Positions 8,229 to 17,240 are shown, counted from the stretch's first letter. The stretch: DNA of 35,620 nucleotides from JAUICS01 sp964384335 (GCA_964384335.1 CAYLKN010000021.1:1-35620), one strand, 5' to 3'. Notes: generated by a model not told the origin, from the letters alone. Made by a program: numbers and translations.

Positions 8229-8660
8229 ATGGCAGAGGCAAAACAAAGTTTTAATTTCGAACTGATCTCACCCGAACAGAAGCTTATTTCCGAGCCTGCT
8301 TATATGGCAGTTATACCTGGCGAGGAAGGAGAATTCGGTGTTATGGCCAGTCATGCCTCTTTAATTTCGAGCATAAAACCCGGCGTGGTTTCCATTTTCA
8401 AAGAAAAGGATGACAAAAACCCGCGCCGTATATTTACTGCCGGCGGTTTTGCGGATGTCACAAATGAGCAATGCAGCGTCCTTGTGGAAGAGGCCATTGA
8501 CGTCAAAGACCTTAACAGTTCAGAGCTTGCACAGATGCGCCACAATCTTGAGGAAGACTTAACTCTTGCCGAGACCCGCATTGATAAAGCCCGGATAGAA
8601 AAAAACCTGTCTCTGGTCAAAGCCAAGCTGCAGGCCGTTACCGGCGGTGTGATTGGTTAG
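8229..8660 (+). CDS. atpC: F1 ATP synthase epsilon subunit
   Basis: Epsilon subunit (143 aa from this start), attached to gamma and able to inhibit ATP hydrolysis. The beta-sandwich part begins FNFELISPEQKL and has the typical PGEEGEFGVMASHASL segment near 30-45. The C-terminal part is the expected two-helix region. An in-frame ATG nine bases upstream (8220) is only about 3 bases from the AAAGGAAAA element, so the ATG at 8229 is the better start. It is the last gene of the atp operon. The 49 bp to the convergent zapE show no clear terminator. Confidence 0.93.
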   Translation: MAEAKQSFNFELISPEQKLISEPAYMAVIPGEEGEFGVMASHASLISSIKPGVVSIFKEKDDKNPRRIFTAGGFADVTNEQCSVLVEEAIDVKDLNSSELAQMRHNLEEDLTLAETRIDKARIEKNLSLVKAKLQAVTGGVIG

Positions 8661-8709
8661 CACTGCCTGCTCGAAAGCCAGAAAATTTTTTTCCTTTCAG
8701 TGACTGATT

Positions 8710-9786
8710 TTATATATTCTTCAGCCGGCTTACAGTTCTCTGAAATTCAAAAGCATGTTCGTGTCCGAAATACAGTTTTTCGGGCGGCTGTTCGGCCGAG
8801 ATTACGACTTTTTTTCCCTGATCGAATAAAACGTCAATCAGGTTCATAAAGCGGCTTGCCTCATTACGGCGATCATATCCCATACGGGGCACATTCTCGA
8901 TAAACATAACATCAAAATTCTTTGCAAGATGCAGGTAATCCTCTGTCCCCACAGGTCTTTCACACAATTCGGCAAAATCAAAACGGGCGACGTTCCCGGC
9001 GGCTTTGACTTTAAGCACACGTCCCTTGACAGTGAATTCAATCTCTTCCGTGGCTTTGCCCTTTGAAAGATTTATAAACCTGTTTTCAATCTCTTGACGC
9101 GTCCGTCTGTTCAAAGGGGTGAAGTAGCTCTCTTCACCCTGCTCTCCATCCATACTTCTGTAATCCTGTTCTCCTTCAACTGGTACGATTGTCATTTTGT
9201 CTTTCAGAAGATCAATAAACGGCAGAAACCGCTTTCTCTGAAGTCCGCCTTCATAAAGGGAATCGGGATGGCGGTTGCTGGTCATTACAAAAATCAGCCC
9301 CTTTTTAAACAATGAGGAAAAAAGACGGACCAGAATCATAGCGTCGGCCACATTCGTTACAAAAAACTCGTCAAAACAAAGCAATGTCGTCCTTTGTGAG
9401 ACCGCCCTGGCAAATCGGTCTATACCCTGACCGGTTTCCTGATTTCCCTTGTCTTTACGATAGATGTGGAGCGCATCATGAACTTCAAGCATAAAATTAT
9501 GAAAATGTGTGCGTTCTTTTCTGATCCCGGCGGGGCAGGTTTCGAAAAACATATCCATCAGCATGGATTTTCCGCGGCCTACACCCCCGTAAAGATACAA
9601 GCCTTGCGGCATCACTGTGGCCTTTTGCCCGAAAGGCCAGAAACCGCCCCTGTCTCTTTCCTGGTAATGTTTGAGTTTGCCCTGAAGTTCGGAAAGAAGA
9701 TGAACGGCATTTTCCTGAAAACGATCCGGTTTAAGGGATCCGTTATTGCGCAGTGCGTTGTAACGGGAAGACAGAGTATCACTCAC
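8710..9786 (-). CDS. zapE: AFG1-type ATPase ZapE
   Basis: 358-aa ATPase of the AFG1/ZapE family, which in E. coli associates with the Z-ring and in mitochondria (Afg1/Lace1) handles membrane complexes. Walker A GGVGRGKS is at 67-74 and Walker B LLCFDEFF near 134-141. A sensor-1 segment (VMTSNRHPDSLY) follows, and the C-terminus has the family pattern FDVMFIENVPRM. The GTG start overlaps the tatC stop by 4 bp (GTGA), implying translational coupling. It is the last gene of the SPOR-nagZ-scp-tat operon; in many alphaproteobacteria serS occupies this place. Confidence 0.9.
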   Translation of the reverse strand: MSDTLSSRYNALRNNGSLKPDRFQENAVHLLSELQGKLKHYQERDRGGFWPFGQKATVMPQGLYLYGGVGRGKSMLMDMFFETCPAGIRKERTHFHNFMLEVHDALHIYRKDKGNQETGQGIDRFARAVSQRTTLLCFDEFFVTNVADAMILVRLFSSLFKKGLIFVMTSNRHPDSLYEGGLQRKRFLPFIDLLKDKMTIVPVEGEQDYRSMDGEQGEESYFTPLNRRTRQEIENRFINLSKGKATEEIEFTVKGRVLKVKAAGNVARFDFAELCERPVGTEDYLHLAKNFDVMFIENVPRMGYDRRNEASRFMNLIDVLFDQGKKVVISAEQPPEKLYFGHEHAFEFQRTVSRLKNI

Positions 9787-10592
9787 GGTTCAATGCTCTT
9801 GCCTGCGCTGACTTCTTTTGCCGGGCGTTCCTGCACCGAAACCAAACGCACCATTATAATAGAAATTTCATAAAGCAATAGAACCGCTCCGGCCAGTGCA
9901 ATCTGGCTGATAACATCTGGCGGCGTAAGAAAAGCGGCAAGGATAAAAGCCAATATAACAACATAGCGCCGTTTTTCCGCCAGTGTTTTGTGGTTAATGA
10001 TACCTGCCCTGCCCATCAGTGTAAGCAGAACCGGCAGCTGAAAACACAATCCGAAGGCAAATATAAGCGTCATTATCAGATCCAGATATTCACTGACCCT
10101 TGCCTCAAGCTGGATCGGCAGAACAGTCTCCGCCCCGCCGCTTTCAAAACTCAGAAAGAATTTCCACGCCAGGGGAATGACACCGTAATACACAATGGCA
10201 CCGCCGGCAAAGAACAATACAGGTGTTGCAACCAGAAACGGCAGAAAGGCATTTTTTTCATTTTTGTAAAGACCGGGTGCAATGAATGCCCATATCTGAA
10301 CAGACAGAACCGGGAATGTCAGAAAAACACCGGCAAAAAATGCAACTTTAAGATATGTAAAAAACGCCTCTGTAAGACCGGTATAGATAAGGCGTCTCTG
10401 ATCGTTATCTGCGCTTGCTTCGGCCAGAGGCCTGACAAGAAAGCCATAAATTTCCTCAACAAAAACATAGCTTATGGCGGTTCCGATCAACATGGCTGCA
10501 AACGCCCAGAGAAGACGATGACGCAGCTCAATAAGATGAGCCAAAAGCGGCTGGTTGCTCCTGTCAATCTCCGAAACCGAATCCTCTGTCAC
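9783..10592 (-). CDS. tatC: Sec-independent translocase subunit TatC
   Basis: 269-aa polytopic membrane protein, the twin-arginine signal receptor with TatB. The N-terminus shows the diagnostic LLAHLIELRHRLLWAF motif (16-31), followed by six hydrophobic segments. The periplasmic loop FITPGLYKNEK-like region reads FIAPGLYKNEKNAFLPF, and FAFGLCFQLPVLL lies in TM4. The start is GTG, with AGAGGTG upstream. It lies 12 bp after tatB and is the third gene of tatABC. Confidence 0.96.
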   Translation of the reverse strand: MTEDSVSEIDRSNQPLLAHLIELRHRLLWAFAAMLIGTAISYVFVEEIYGFLVRPLAEASADNDQRRLIYTGLTEAFFTYLKVAFFAGVFLTFPVLSVQIWAFIAPGLYKNEKNAFLPFLVATPVLFFAGGAIVYYGVIPLAWKFFLSFESGGAETVLPIQLEARVSEYLDLIMTLIFAFGLCFQLPVLLTLMGRAGIINHKTLAEKRRYVVILAFILAAFLTPPDVISQIALAGAVLLLYEISIIMVRLVSVQERPAKEVSAGKSIEP

Positions 10593-10604
10593 CGCATGTC
10601 ACCT

Positions 10605-10931
10605 CTATATTTCCGTGTTTTGATCTGCCTTACTATTTTTTTCATTCCTATCATTTCTGTCGGGGGCAGAAATATAGTTTTCATCCATATCGGCAAGGTC
10701 CTCATAATATTCAGTTTTCCGTACGGGCTCCTGATGTTTTCCGGCAGGTTTCTCTTCTTCCTCTTCTTCCATCAGTGCATCAAATTGCCGGGTCAGGGCA
10801 AAACGCATATTCTGAAGCCTCCTTACAAACTTCCCGACACTGCGCATGAGCCGGGGCAGTTCTTTCGGACCAATGGCAAAAACGGCGACCGCAAGAACAA
10901 TCAGAAATTCAAACCAGCCAAAATCAAGCAT
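10605..10931 (-). CDS. tatB: Sec-independent translocase subunit TatB
   Basis: 108-aa single-span protein. It has an N-terminal membrane helix with the TatB-type sequence MLDFGWFEFLIVLAVAVFAI and a GPKELPRLMR hinge, where TatB has Glu-Leu-Pro after the hinge glycine. An amphipathic helix follows, then a charged tail with a run of five Glu (near 56-60). It partners TatC in binding RR signal peptides. It sits between tatA and tatC, 100 bp downstream of tatA. Confidence 0.93.
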   Translation of the reverse strand: MLDFGWFEFLIVLAVAVFAIGPKELPRLMRSVGKFVRRLQNMRFALTRQFDALMEEEEEEKPAGKHQEPVRKTEYYEDLADMDENYISAPDRNDRNEKNSKADQNTEI

Positions 10932-11031
10932 TTTATCTTCTCAATCAGCGGAAAAGCTATCACGGCATATGCGGGTCATTAAACCAAAACCGGGGGATAT
11001 AAAGGATAAGAGGTCCAAAGAATATCCGCGC

Positions 11032-11229
11032 TTACTCTTTCGACTTGTCTTCATCGGTACTATTGATTTTTTTTGTATCCTTTCCGCTTTCATCCTCATC
11101 CTTCATACCTTTGCGGAAACTTTTGATACCTTTGGCCACATCCTCCATGATGCGCGGCAGGCGTCCCGCACCAAACAAGAGAACAAGCAATACTACAATA
11201 ATTAAAATCTGCCACGGTCCGGGTGTCAT
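11032..11229 (-). CDS. tatA: Sec-independent translocase subunit TatA
   Basis: 65-aa pore-forming Tat component. It has a short hydrophobic helix (about 6-20), the FGAGRLPRIMEDVAKGIKSF hinge and amphipathic helix (19-38) with the TatA-type F-G-x-x-x-L-P pattern, and an acidic and lysine-rich tail. It lies 11 bp after scpB, so tat expression is probably tied to the scp genes. Confidence 0.94.
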   Translation of the reverse strand: MTPGPWQILIIVVLLVLLFGAGRLPRIMEDVAKGIKSFRKGMKDEDESGKDTKKINSTDEDKSKE

Positions 11230-11240
11230 CGTTTTATCCT

Positions 11241-11852
11241 TTACGTTAAGTGGGTTTCCTTACTCTCGCTCTCACCATATTCTTCGAACAGATCGTTCAT
11301 ATCCGGCACAGCCTCTATTGCCGGGCGGCTGTCCAGAAGGCCGGAAGCCTTCATTTCGTCAAGTCCGGGCAAATCCATAATAGAGCCCAGATTAAAATGA
11401 TCAAGGAAATCGTTTGTGGTGACCCATGTCAGGGGACGGCCCGGCGTATCCCTTCGGCGACCCGGCTTGATCCATCCGGCTTCAATAAGCGTGTCGATTG
11501 TTCCCTTGCTCGTTGCAATTCCGCGAATATTTTCGATCTCGGCGCGTGTCAGGGGCTGGTGATAGGAGATGATGGCAAGCGTTTCGAGGGCGGCCCGGCT
11601 GATCTGTTTTTCCACCGGCTTTGTCCGGCTTAAAACGGATTTCAGATCCGGAGATGTGCGAAACACCCAGTGTCCGTCGCGATTTACAAGATTTATTCCT
11701 CTTTCGGCATAATCCTCCTGAAGTTCTGCCAGAACCGCTTCAAGATCGAAGTCTTCATCGAAACAGTTCATGATGTCAGCTTCCTTTACCGGTTTGTCAG
11801 AGGCAAACAAAAGGGCTTCAACCGCGCGCTTTTGATGGTTTACCGCCGTCAT
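11241..11852 (-). CDS. scpB: segregation and condensation protein ScpB
   Basis: 203-aa winged-helix protein. As a dimer it binds ScpA and, with SMC, forms the condensin that organises and separates the chromosome. Family landmarks are VEALLFASDKPV (10-21), RAALETLAIISYHQPLTRAEIENIRG (about 85-110) and the PGRRRDTPGRPLTWVTTNDFLDHF block. The start ATG overlaps the scpA stop (ATGA). Confidence 0.95.
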   Translation of the reverse strand: MTAVNHQKRAVEALLFASDKPVKEADIMNCFDEDFDLEAVLAELQEDYAERGINLVNRDGHWVFRTSPDLKSVLSRTKPVEKQISRAALETLAIISYHQPLTRAEIENIRGIATSKGTIDTLIEAGWIKPGRRRDTPGRPLTWVTTNDFLDHFNLGSIMDLPGLDEMKASGLLDSRPAIEAVPDMNDLFEEYGESESKETHLT

Positions 11853-12673
11853 CGCGCCTCTCCCTCAAGCTCTGACTTCACGGCCCGTATATATATGGGT
11901 TTGAAAAGTCCGTCCTGTCGAATTTCTGCAGATTCCCGTTTAACAAGTTCCAGCGATGCGGACAATGTGGAAGCCAGTATGGAACGCGCCCTTAAGGGAT
12001 CGTCCTCTTTCCCGTTTAAAAAACTGGCCAGGGTTGTCCATACAGAAACATTTCCATTTTTGGGCAATGCGCCAAGCATGGAGGTAAGGCGGTCATACGC
12101 CTCTTCAAGGGAAAACAGATTGTAATGTTTGGGTGTGTAGGGGACAGGATTGGTGCGCCTGTGCATATCCCCGTATGCCTTTAGAAGGGTATAAAGATCG
12201 GCTTTGAAAGTTATGTTCTCAACCTCAGTAACCTTATCGGGCGCACCGCGGGCAAAGATATCGCGGTTCAAGCGGTCACGGGTCCCGAGCTTTTCCGCTG
12301 CCGCCTTGATTGCCTCAAGCCGCCTGAGCTGGAAAGCCAGAGCCGCCGCCACCGCCTCACTGTCCGGTTCCTCATCTTCCGTATCAGGCCGGGGTATCAG
12401 CAGCCTTGATTTCAAAAAGGCAAGCCAGGCAGCCATTACCAGATATTCGGCGGCCAGATCGAGGTTTTTCTTACGGGTTGCCTCGACAAATTCAAGATAC
12501 TGATGCACCAGCTGAAGAATGGAAATCTGGGTCAGGTCAACCTTCTGTTTCCGTGCAAGGGTGAGAAGAAGGTCTATCGGACCTTCGAATCCGTCCAGTT
12601 TCAGAATAAGATCATCTGACTGTTCCTGGTTAAGTCCGGGGTTATCATCTTCAAAAAATTCCGCATCCGTCAT
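11849..12673 (-). CDS. scpA: segregation and condensation protein ScpA
   Basis: 274-aa kleisin of the SMC-ScpAB complex. The chosen start (ATG at 12673, MTDAEFFED) lies one base after the nagZ stop and has AGGAG at good spacing. Longer reading frames would run back through nagZ. The kleisin N-terminus LDGFEGPIDLLLTLARKQKVDL and the segment AAEYLVMAAWLAFLKSRLLIP are diagnostic. The C-terminal winged helix has FLNGKEDDPLRARSILASTLSA. Confidence 0.95.
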   Translation of the reverse strand: MTDAEFFEDDNPGLNQEQSDDLILKLDGFEGPIDLLLTLARKQKVDLTQISILQLVHQYLEFVEATRKKNLDLAAEYLVMAAWLAFLKSRLLIPRPDTEDEEPDSEAVAAALAFQLRRLEAIKAAAEKLGTRDRLNRDIFARGAPDKVTEVENITFKADLYTLLKAYGDMHRRTNPVPYTPKHYNLFSLEEAYDRLTSMLGALPKNGNVSVWTTLASFLNGKEDDPLRARSILASTLSASLELVKRESAEIRQDGLFKPIYIRAVKSELEGEAR

Positions 12674-12674
12674 A

Positions 12675-13646
12675 TCAGGCAACTCCTGATATTTTTTTAC
12701 TGCTCGTAAGAGGAAAGCCGGAATTATAAAGGCGGTCGCACGCTTCATCGGAAAGCGGCGGCAGTTTTTGTGCCAAAACCTCCATATCGTCAAGATGCCC
12801 CGCGCAATACAACGCCGCATCACACCCCGCTTCAACACATGAGAAACCTCTTTCACCGATTGAACCGGCGGCTGCCAGTCCCTCCATGCTCAAATCATCC
12901 GAGATCAGAAATCCTCCAAATCCGATTTCCGTTCTGATTATGTCCTGAATGATTGTCTTTGACACACTTACCGGTAGGCGGGGATCAATTTCTTCGAAAA
13001 CAATATGCGCAGTCATGGCCCACAATTTATCGGCATAATCCAGGGATGATATTTTCCGGAAAGGGATAAAATCAGTTTCACACAGTGTTTCCAGATCTGT
13101 CCTGACAACGGGAAGGGCATCATGACTGTCCTCTTCCGCCCTTCCATGGCCCGGTATATGTTTGATAACCGGAGTAACGCCCTTTTCAAGAAAGCTCCGG
13201 CAGACGATATCCGCACAGCCGTAAACGATTTCGGGATCCCCGGCATAGGCACGGTCGCCGATAACGTCGTGCATCTGCGGAGTTGCAACATCCATGACCG
13301 GCGCACAATTTACGATAATGCCAGATTCGGCCAGATCTCCGGCCAGAATGTCCATCTGCCTTTCCAGTTCCGCCAGATCCCCTGCCAGTTCCCTTGCGGA
13401 CGGAATTTTATGCCAGTGTGGTGGCTTTAACCGGGCGACCCGGCCACCTTCCTGATCGATAAGAATGGGGCATTCACGACCCACAACGTCCTTTAAACTT
13501 TTTACCAGTGCCGCCGTCTGCGCCCTGTTGTCTATATTCCTTGAAAAAAGAATAAATCCCAAAGGGTTGGAGCGTTCAAAAAAACGTTTTTCGTGGTCTG
13601 TCAATTCCGTGCCTGCAACTGAAACTATGCAGGAAAGCGGAGCCAT
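12675..13646 (-). CDS. nagZ: beta-N-acetylhexosaminidase NagZ
   Basis: 323-aa glycoside hydrolase family 3 enzyme. It removes GlcNAc from GlcNAc-anhydroMurNAc peptides in the cytosol during cell-wall recycling. It shows DQEGGRVARL (64-73), KHIPGHG (162-168), DSHDALP (173-179, catalytic His175) and the nucleophile Asp in ISDDLSME (about 248-255). No signal peptide was seen. The reading frame extends about 83 codons further upstream into the SPOR gene. The start at 13646 is preferred because homology begins there and it leaves only 7 bp after that gene. It is coupled to scpA downstream. Confidence 0.93.
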   Translation of the reverse strand: MAPLSCIVSVAGTELTDHEKRFFERSNPLGFILFSRNIDNRAQTAALVKSLKDVVGRECPILIDQEGGRVARLKPPHWHKIPSARELAGDLAELERQMDILAGDLAESGIIVNCAPVMDVATPQMHDVIGDRAYAGDPEIVYGCADIVCRSFLEKGVTPVIKHIPGHGRAEEDSHDALPVVRTDLETLCETDFIPFRKISSLDYADKLWAMTAHIVFEEIDPRLPVSVSKTIIQDIIRTEIGFGGFLISDDLSMEGLAAAGSIGERGFSCVEAGCDAALYCAGHLDDMEVLAQKLPPLSDEACDRLYNSGFPLTSSKKISGVA

Positions 13647-13653
13647 CCCCGTG

Positions 13654-14550
13654 TTATTGTGCCGTAACAAAACAACCTCCGCCTTCCGGGAGGGCTTTAA
13701 CCCTGTCGCATAACGCTTTTGCCTGATCTTTGGAATACGGACCTGCCTGCACCCGGTAATATATCCCCTTACTGCCCAGATCGGCTTTTTCGATTCTGTG
13801 GCGATCATCGGGCAATATGGCGGATAATTCATCAAGCAGACGTTTCCATTCGAATCGTGCCCTGTTTTCATTCCTGACACTTCCGAGCTGGACATAATGC
13901 GGCTGCTCTATTGTCTGTACACCCGCGGCCGGCTCTTCCCGTGAAAGGGTTGCAGTTTTCTGATTCTCAGGCTCTGAGTTTTCGGGTTTTTGAGCTTTCT
14001 CATTCTGATCGTCGGCCTGATCGTCGGCAGGAAGATTTTTAATGAATTTGGGTTGCTGAATTTTGGCAACCACTTCATTAATATCGCTTGAAGCCTTTAC
14101 AGAACCTGATTCATCATCCGTAATTTCAGTTGCGGCATTTTCAATCGGTTTTGGGCTTGGCGGAAACTCTTCAGCCTCTTCATCTTTTCTCGTTTCAAAA
14201 AGATTTTCAATTTTTCCGGATTCCCCTTCACTGGCCGGTTTGTTCCGGTCTGCGAAACTGTCATAAATGGTGCTGTCTTCATGGTGCACGTCCATGCCGC
14301 CGGGGTCCTCGGGCCGGACACGATAAGCCATTGGCTCGGCCTTTATTTTCGGAACATGAACCGTGGCGCCATCAGCAGCTTCATCCGCGCCTCCCCCGAT
14401 CATGGGCCAGCCCCATTTGAAGGCCGCAACCAGAATAAGCGCAAGCACGGCATACCGGAGTTTAAAAATACCGGAGGGCATAAGAGCCCCGATAATGCGG
14501 AAAAACTTGTTTTCTTTTTCCTGTCTTTCAAATTCGTCATCTGTTTGCAT
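13654..14550 (-). CDS. membrane-anchored SPOR domain protein
   Basis: 298 aa from the ATG; a TTG 9 bases earlier is less likely. A cytoplasmic N-terminus of about 30 residues is followed by one membrane helix (about 31-50) and a long acidic, Pro/Glu/Lys-rich periplasmic linker (about 60-215). The last 80 or so residues form a SPOR domain (YVQLGSVRNENRARFEWKRL ... YYRVQAGPYSKDQAKALCDR). SPOR domains bind denuded glycan strands at division septa, so a role in septal wall metabolism is likely. It is the first gene of the operon with nagZ. The usual alphaproteobacterial upstream neighbour argS is absent; dgt lies 83 bp away. Confidence 0.85.
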   Translation of the reverse strand: MQTDDEFERQEKENKFFRIIGALMPSGIFKLRYAVLALILVAAFKWGWPMIGGGADEAADGATVHVPKIKAEPMAYRVRPEDPGGMDVHHEDSTIYDSFADRNKPASEGESGKIENLFETRKDEEAEEFPPSPKPIENAATEITDDESGSVKASSDINEVVAKIQQPKFIKNLPADDQADDQNEKAQKPENSEPENQKTATLSREEPAAGVQTIEQPHYVQLGSVRNENRARFEWKRLLDELSAILPDDRHRIEKADLGSKGIYYRVQAGPYSKDQAKALCDRVKALPEGGGCFVTAQ

Positions 14551-14633
14551 AACGCTCAATCTATGCCATTTCAGAGGTTAGAACAAGGATTTTGAGAATT
14601 CCATGTCAATTAATCAGTGAACATTTTAAACAC

Positions 14634-15860
14634 TCACTCAATATCCCAGCGGTGAAGTTCAAACATCCGCGCATGTTCCCGCAGGGCATAGCGGTCCGTC
14701 ATGCCGGCAATATAATCTGCAACGATACGGGCGCGGTTTGTCGTGTTATCGACGCCGGCCGAATCTTTCACTTTCTGTTGCCAGTTATCCGGAAGAAGTC
14801 TGTAGTCATCAATAAAAGCCTCAAACATATCTGTCACAATTGTTTTGACTTTAAGGCGCAGTCTGCGGATCGTGTAATAATGATACATGCGTTCAAACAG
14901 AAATGCCCTGAGTTCCTTAACGGCCGTGTTAAGTGAATCTGAAAATCTGACCAGAGGGTCGCCATGACTGTAAATATCCTGGGGGGATGAAGGATTGAGC
15001 GTTTCGAGGTTTTTGCGTGTTTCCGTCAGAACGTCCGTTACCATTGTGCCGATCATCTCCCTTATCACTTCCTGCACAAGAAGCGTGTTTGGCAAATCCG
15101 GGTATGTGCGCCGCGCCCTGGCAATCAGATCGCTGAGAAATGACAGTTTCTCAAGCTCTTCCAAAGTAAAAAGCCGCGCCCTCAGGCCATCCTCGACATC
15201 ATGGTTGTTATAGGCGATATCATCCGACAGCCCGGCAATCTGAGCTTCCAGCGACGGCTGGGTTTTCAGGTCAAAATTATTTTCTTTCTGGAATAAAGCC
15301 AGCATAAAGGGGAAATCTTTTTTCCGCAGCATTACCGGACCGCTGTGCTTGATAATACCCTCAAGCGTTTCCCGCGTGAGGTTTAACCCTTTCCAGCGCG
15401 GATACTTATGCTCTAAAACGGTCAGGACACGCAGGGACTGATCATTATGCTCGAAACCACCGTATTTTTTCATACACTCTTTAAGATGCTCCTCACCAAT
15501 ATGCGCAAAAGGTGTATGGCCGAGATCGTGAGCCAGCGAGATCGCCTCCGTCAGATCTTCGTTTGCATTGAGTGCCCGGGCAAGCGTTCTTGCAATCTGT
15601 GATACCTCCAAAGTATGCGTAAGGCGGGTTCGGTAATGATCACCCTCATGATAGACAAAAACCTGTGTTTTGTATTTCAGACGCCGAAAAGCACTGCAAT
15701 GAACGATTCTGTCCCTGTCCCGCTGGTAACACGTGCGCGTCGGACTTTCCGGTTCTTCATACAATCTGCCCCGGCTTTCCTGTGGCCTGCAGGCATAAGG
15801 TGCCAATCCCGCCGGGTAACTACGATCATTATTAAAGCCAGATGTTTTTAGTGGTATCAT
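14634..15860 (-). CDS. dgt: dGTPase-like HD-domain triphosphohydrolase
   Basis: 408-aa enzyme of the dGTPase-like family, which hydrolyses dNTPs to nucleoside plus triphosphate. The N-terminus has RDRDRIVHCSAFRRLKYKTQVF (48-69). The HD metal site comprises His82 (THTLEV), His111-Asp112 (AHDLGHTPFAH) and a later Asp in GLSDDIAYNNHDVEDGL. The start ATG has GGAG about 7 bases upstream. It is divergent from erpA. Type-2 dGTPases can prefer other dNTPs, so the substrate is not fixed by sequence. Confidence 0.93.
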   Translation of the reverse strand: MIPLKTSGFNNDRSYPAGLAPYACRPQESRGRLYEEPESPTRTCYQRDRDRIVHCSAFRRLKYKTQVFVYHEGDHYRTRLTHTLEVSQIARTLARALNANEDLTEAISLAHDLGHTPFAHIGEEHLKECMKKYGGFEHNDQSLRVLTVLEHKYPRWKGLNLTRETLEGIIKHSGPVMLRKKDFPFMLALFQKENNFDLKTQPSLEAQIAGLSDDIAYNNHDVEDGLRARLFTLEELEKLSFLSDLIARARRTYPDLPNTLLVQEVIREMIGTMVTDVLTETRKNLETLNPSSPQDIYSHGDPLVRFSDSLNTAVKELRAFLFERMYHYYTIRRLRLKVKTIVTDMFEAFIDDYRLLPDNWQQKVKDSAGVDNTTNRARIVADYIAGMTDRYALREHARMFELHRWDIE

Positions 15861-15952
15861 TGATTTCTCCGGAAGGGTTTCGAGATGATCCCAGCTTTCT
15901 TTACCGTGTGCATTTGTAACTGCAAATCATTTGAATTTTTACAGTAAAAAGA

Positions 15953-15980
15953 TTACATATCTTGGTAAATATTGTAAGAT
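15953..15980 (+). promoter_or_regulatory. possible promoter of erpA
   Basis: TTACAT (15953-15958) and TAAGAT (15975-15980) are separated by 16 bp. The ATG of erpA begins 6 bp after the -10. If this is used, the mRNA would be nearly or fully leaderless, which fits the lack of a Shine-Dalgarno sequence before this ATG. Pattern-based and weak. Confidence 0.3.
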
Positions 15981-15986
15981 AGAAAT

Positions 15987-16325
15987 ATGTCTGACGTAAT
16001 TGAAAAAGTAAAAGTTTCCGACTCGGCCTGCAAACGGATTGATGAAAAACGTGCGGAGCTTGGTGCGCCCGACATGTGCCTCAGAATCACTGTGGATTCA
16101 GGCGGATGCTCCGGATTCGAGTATCAATTCAGCCTGGATAAAACAGTTAACGATGATGATCATGTGTTTGGCGACAGGGTAATCATTGATTCCATTTCCC
16201 TGGATCTGCTTAAGGGCTCAACAATCGATTATGTTGAGGAGCTGATCGGTGCGGATTTCAAGATTCTGAACCCGAATGCAACGGCGGGCTGCGGATGCGG
16301 CCATTCCTTTTCCATCAATACCTAA
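15987..16325 (+). CDS. erpA: iron-sulfur cluster insertion protein, A-type
   Basis: 112-aa A-type carrier that receives Fe-S clusters and passes them to target enzymes. The three conserved cysteines are present: Cys41 in GGCSGF, and Cys102 and Cys104 in GCGCGHSF near the C-terminus. It could also be called IscA or HesB-like; the alphaproteobacterial copy next to dgt is usually annotated ErpA. No good ribosome binding site precedes the ATG. xthA follows after 16 bp. Confidence 0.9.
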   Translation: MSDVIEKVKVSDSACKRIDEKRAELGAPDMCLRITVDSGGCSGFEYQFSLDKTVNDDDHVFGDRVIIDSISLDLLKGSTIDYVEELIGADFKILNPNATAGCGCGHSFSINT

Positions 16326-16341
16326 GAGCGTCCGGCCGGAA

Positions 16342-17133
16342 ATGAGTATAAAACTGGCCTCATGGAATGTTAACTCCATCAAGATGCGCCAGAATCATGT
16401 TATAAACTGGCTGGACGATTGCAGGGCAGATATCCTTTTTCTGCAGGAACTCAAAACTGAAACTTTCCCCGAAGACGCTTTCAGAGATACAGATTACGCA
16501 ATTCTGGCAAAAGGACAAAAAGGCAGGAACGGCGTTGCCATACTCCTTAAAAAAACACTTTTTGAAAAGGCAGAGCTTGTGGCCAACACGCTTGAAGGCG
16601 ATTCAGATGATCAGGAGTCCCGGTATCAGGAAATCAGGTTAAACGGTCTAACACTGATCAACATTTATCTTCCTAACGGCAATCCCGTGAACACCGAAAA
16701 ATACGACTACAAAATCAAATGGATGGAACGCCTTTTTAAGCGTATGAAGGCCTTAAGATTACAGTCTGTGCCCTTCCTCATCGGCGGGGATTTTAATGTC
16801 ATCCCCGAGGATAAAGACTGCCATGACCCGAAAGCCTGGGATGGCGATGCCCTGTTCCGTCACGAAACCCGCAAGGCTTTTCGCAAAATGACTTATCTCG
16901 GCCTTTACGATGCTTACCGGATCAAAGATAACCGTCCCGGCGCCTTCACATTCTGGGATTATCAGGGGGGAGCCTGGCAGAAAGATAACGGTATACGCAT
17001 CGATCACTTTTTGCTTTCACCCGAGGTGGCCGATGCCGTGATATCATGCAGGATTGACAAAGATCCCCGCAATCTTGAAAAACCGTCCGACCATACCCCG
17101 ATCATTCTGGAAGTTGACAGGATGTATTTCTAG
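16342..17133 (+). CDS. xthA: exodeoxyribonuclease III
   Basis: 264-aa AP endonuclease and 3'-5' exonuclease of base excision repair. Landmarks are ASWNVNSIKMR (6-16), FLQELKTE (33-40, catalytic metal Glu36), IYLPNGNP, GGDFNVIPEDKDCHD, RIDHFLLSP and the C-terminal SDHTPI catalytic His. The frame opens 66 bases earlier inside erpA; the ATG at 16342 gives the family N-terminus MSIKLASWN. Probably co-transcribed with erpA. Confidence 0.95.
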   Translation: MSIKLASWNVNSIKMRQNHVINWLDDCRADILFLQELKTETFPEDAFRDTDYAILAKGQKGRNGVAILLKKTLFEKAELVANTLEGDSDDQESRYQEIRLNGLTLINIYLPNGNPVNTEKYDYKIKWMERLFKRMKALRLQSVPFLIGGDFNVIPEDKDCHDPKAWDGDALFRHETRKAFRKMTYLGLYDAYRIKDNRPGAFTFWDYQGGAWQKDNGIRIDHFLLSPEVADAVISCRIDKDPRNLEKPSDHTPIILEVDRMYF

Positions 17134-17240
17134 AATTCCCCTGTTAACAAATCCCTCGACGGTAAAAACGCACTGGTCAAAGTTTTGTTGTGCCTTTATC
17201 ATAATGATTAAATAAAAAATAATTGTTATCCAGGCTTTCC

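Noticed and set aside
8661..8709. Intrinsic terminator between atpC and zapE
   Set aside because: A T-run is present (near 8688-8694) but no stable stem precedes it.
9990..10982. 330-codon plus-strand frame opposite tatC and tatB
   Set aside because: Cys/Lys/Gln-rich composition with no domain, antisense to well-identified tat genes.
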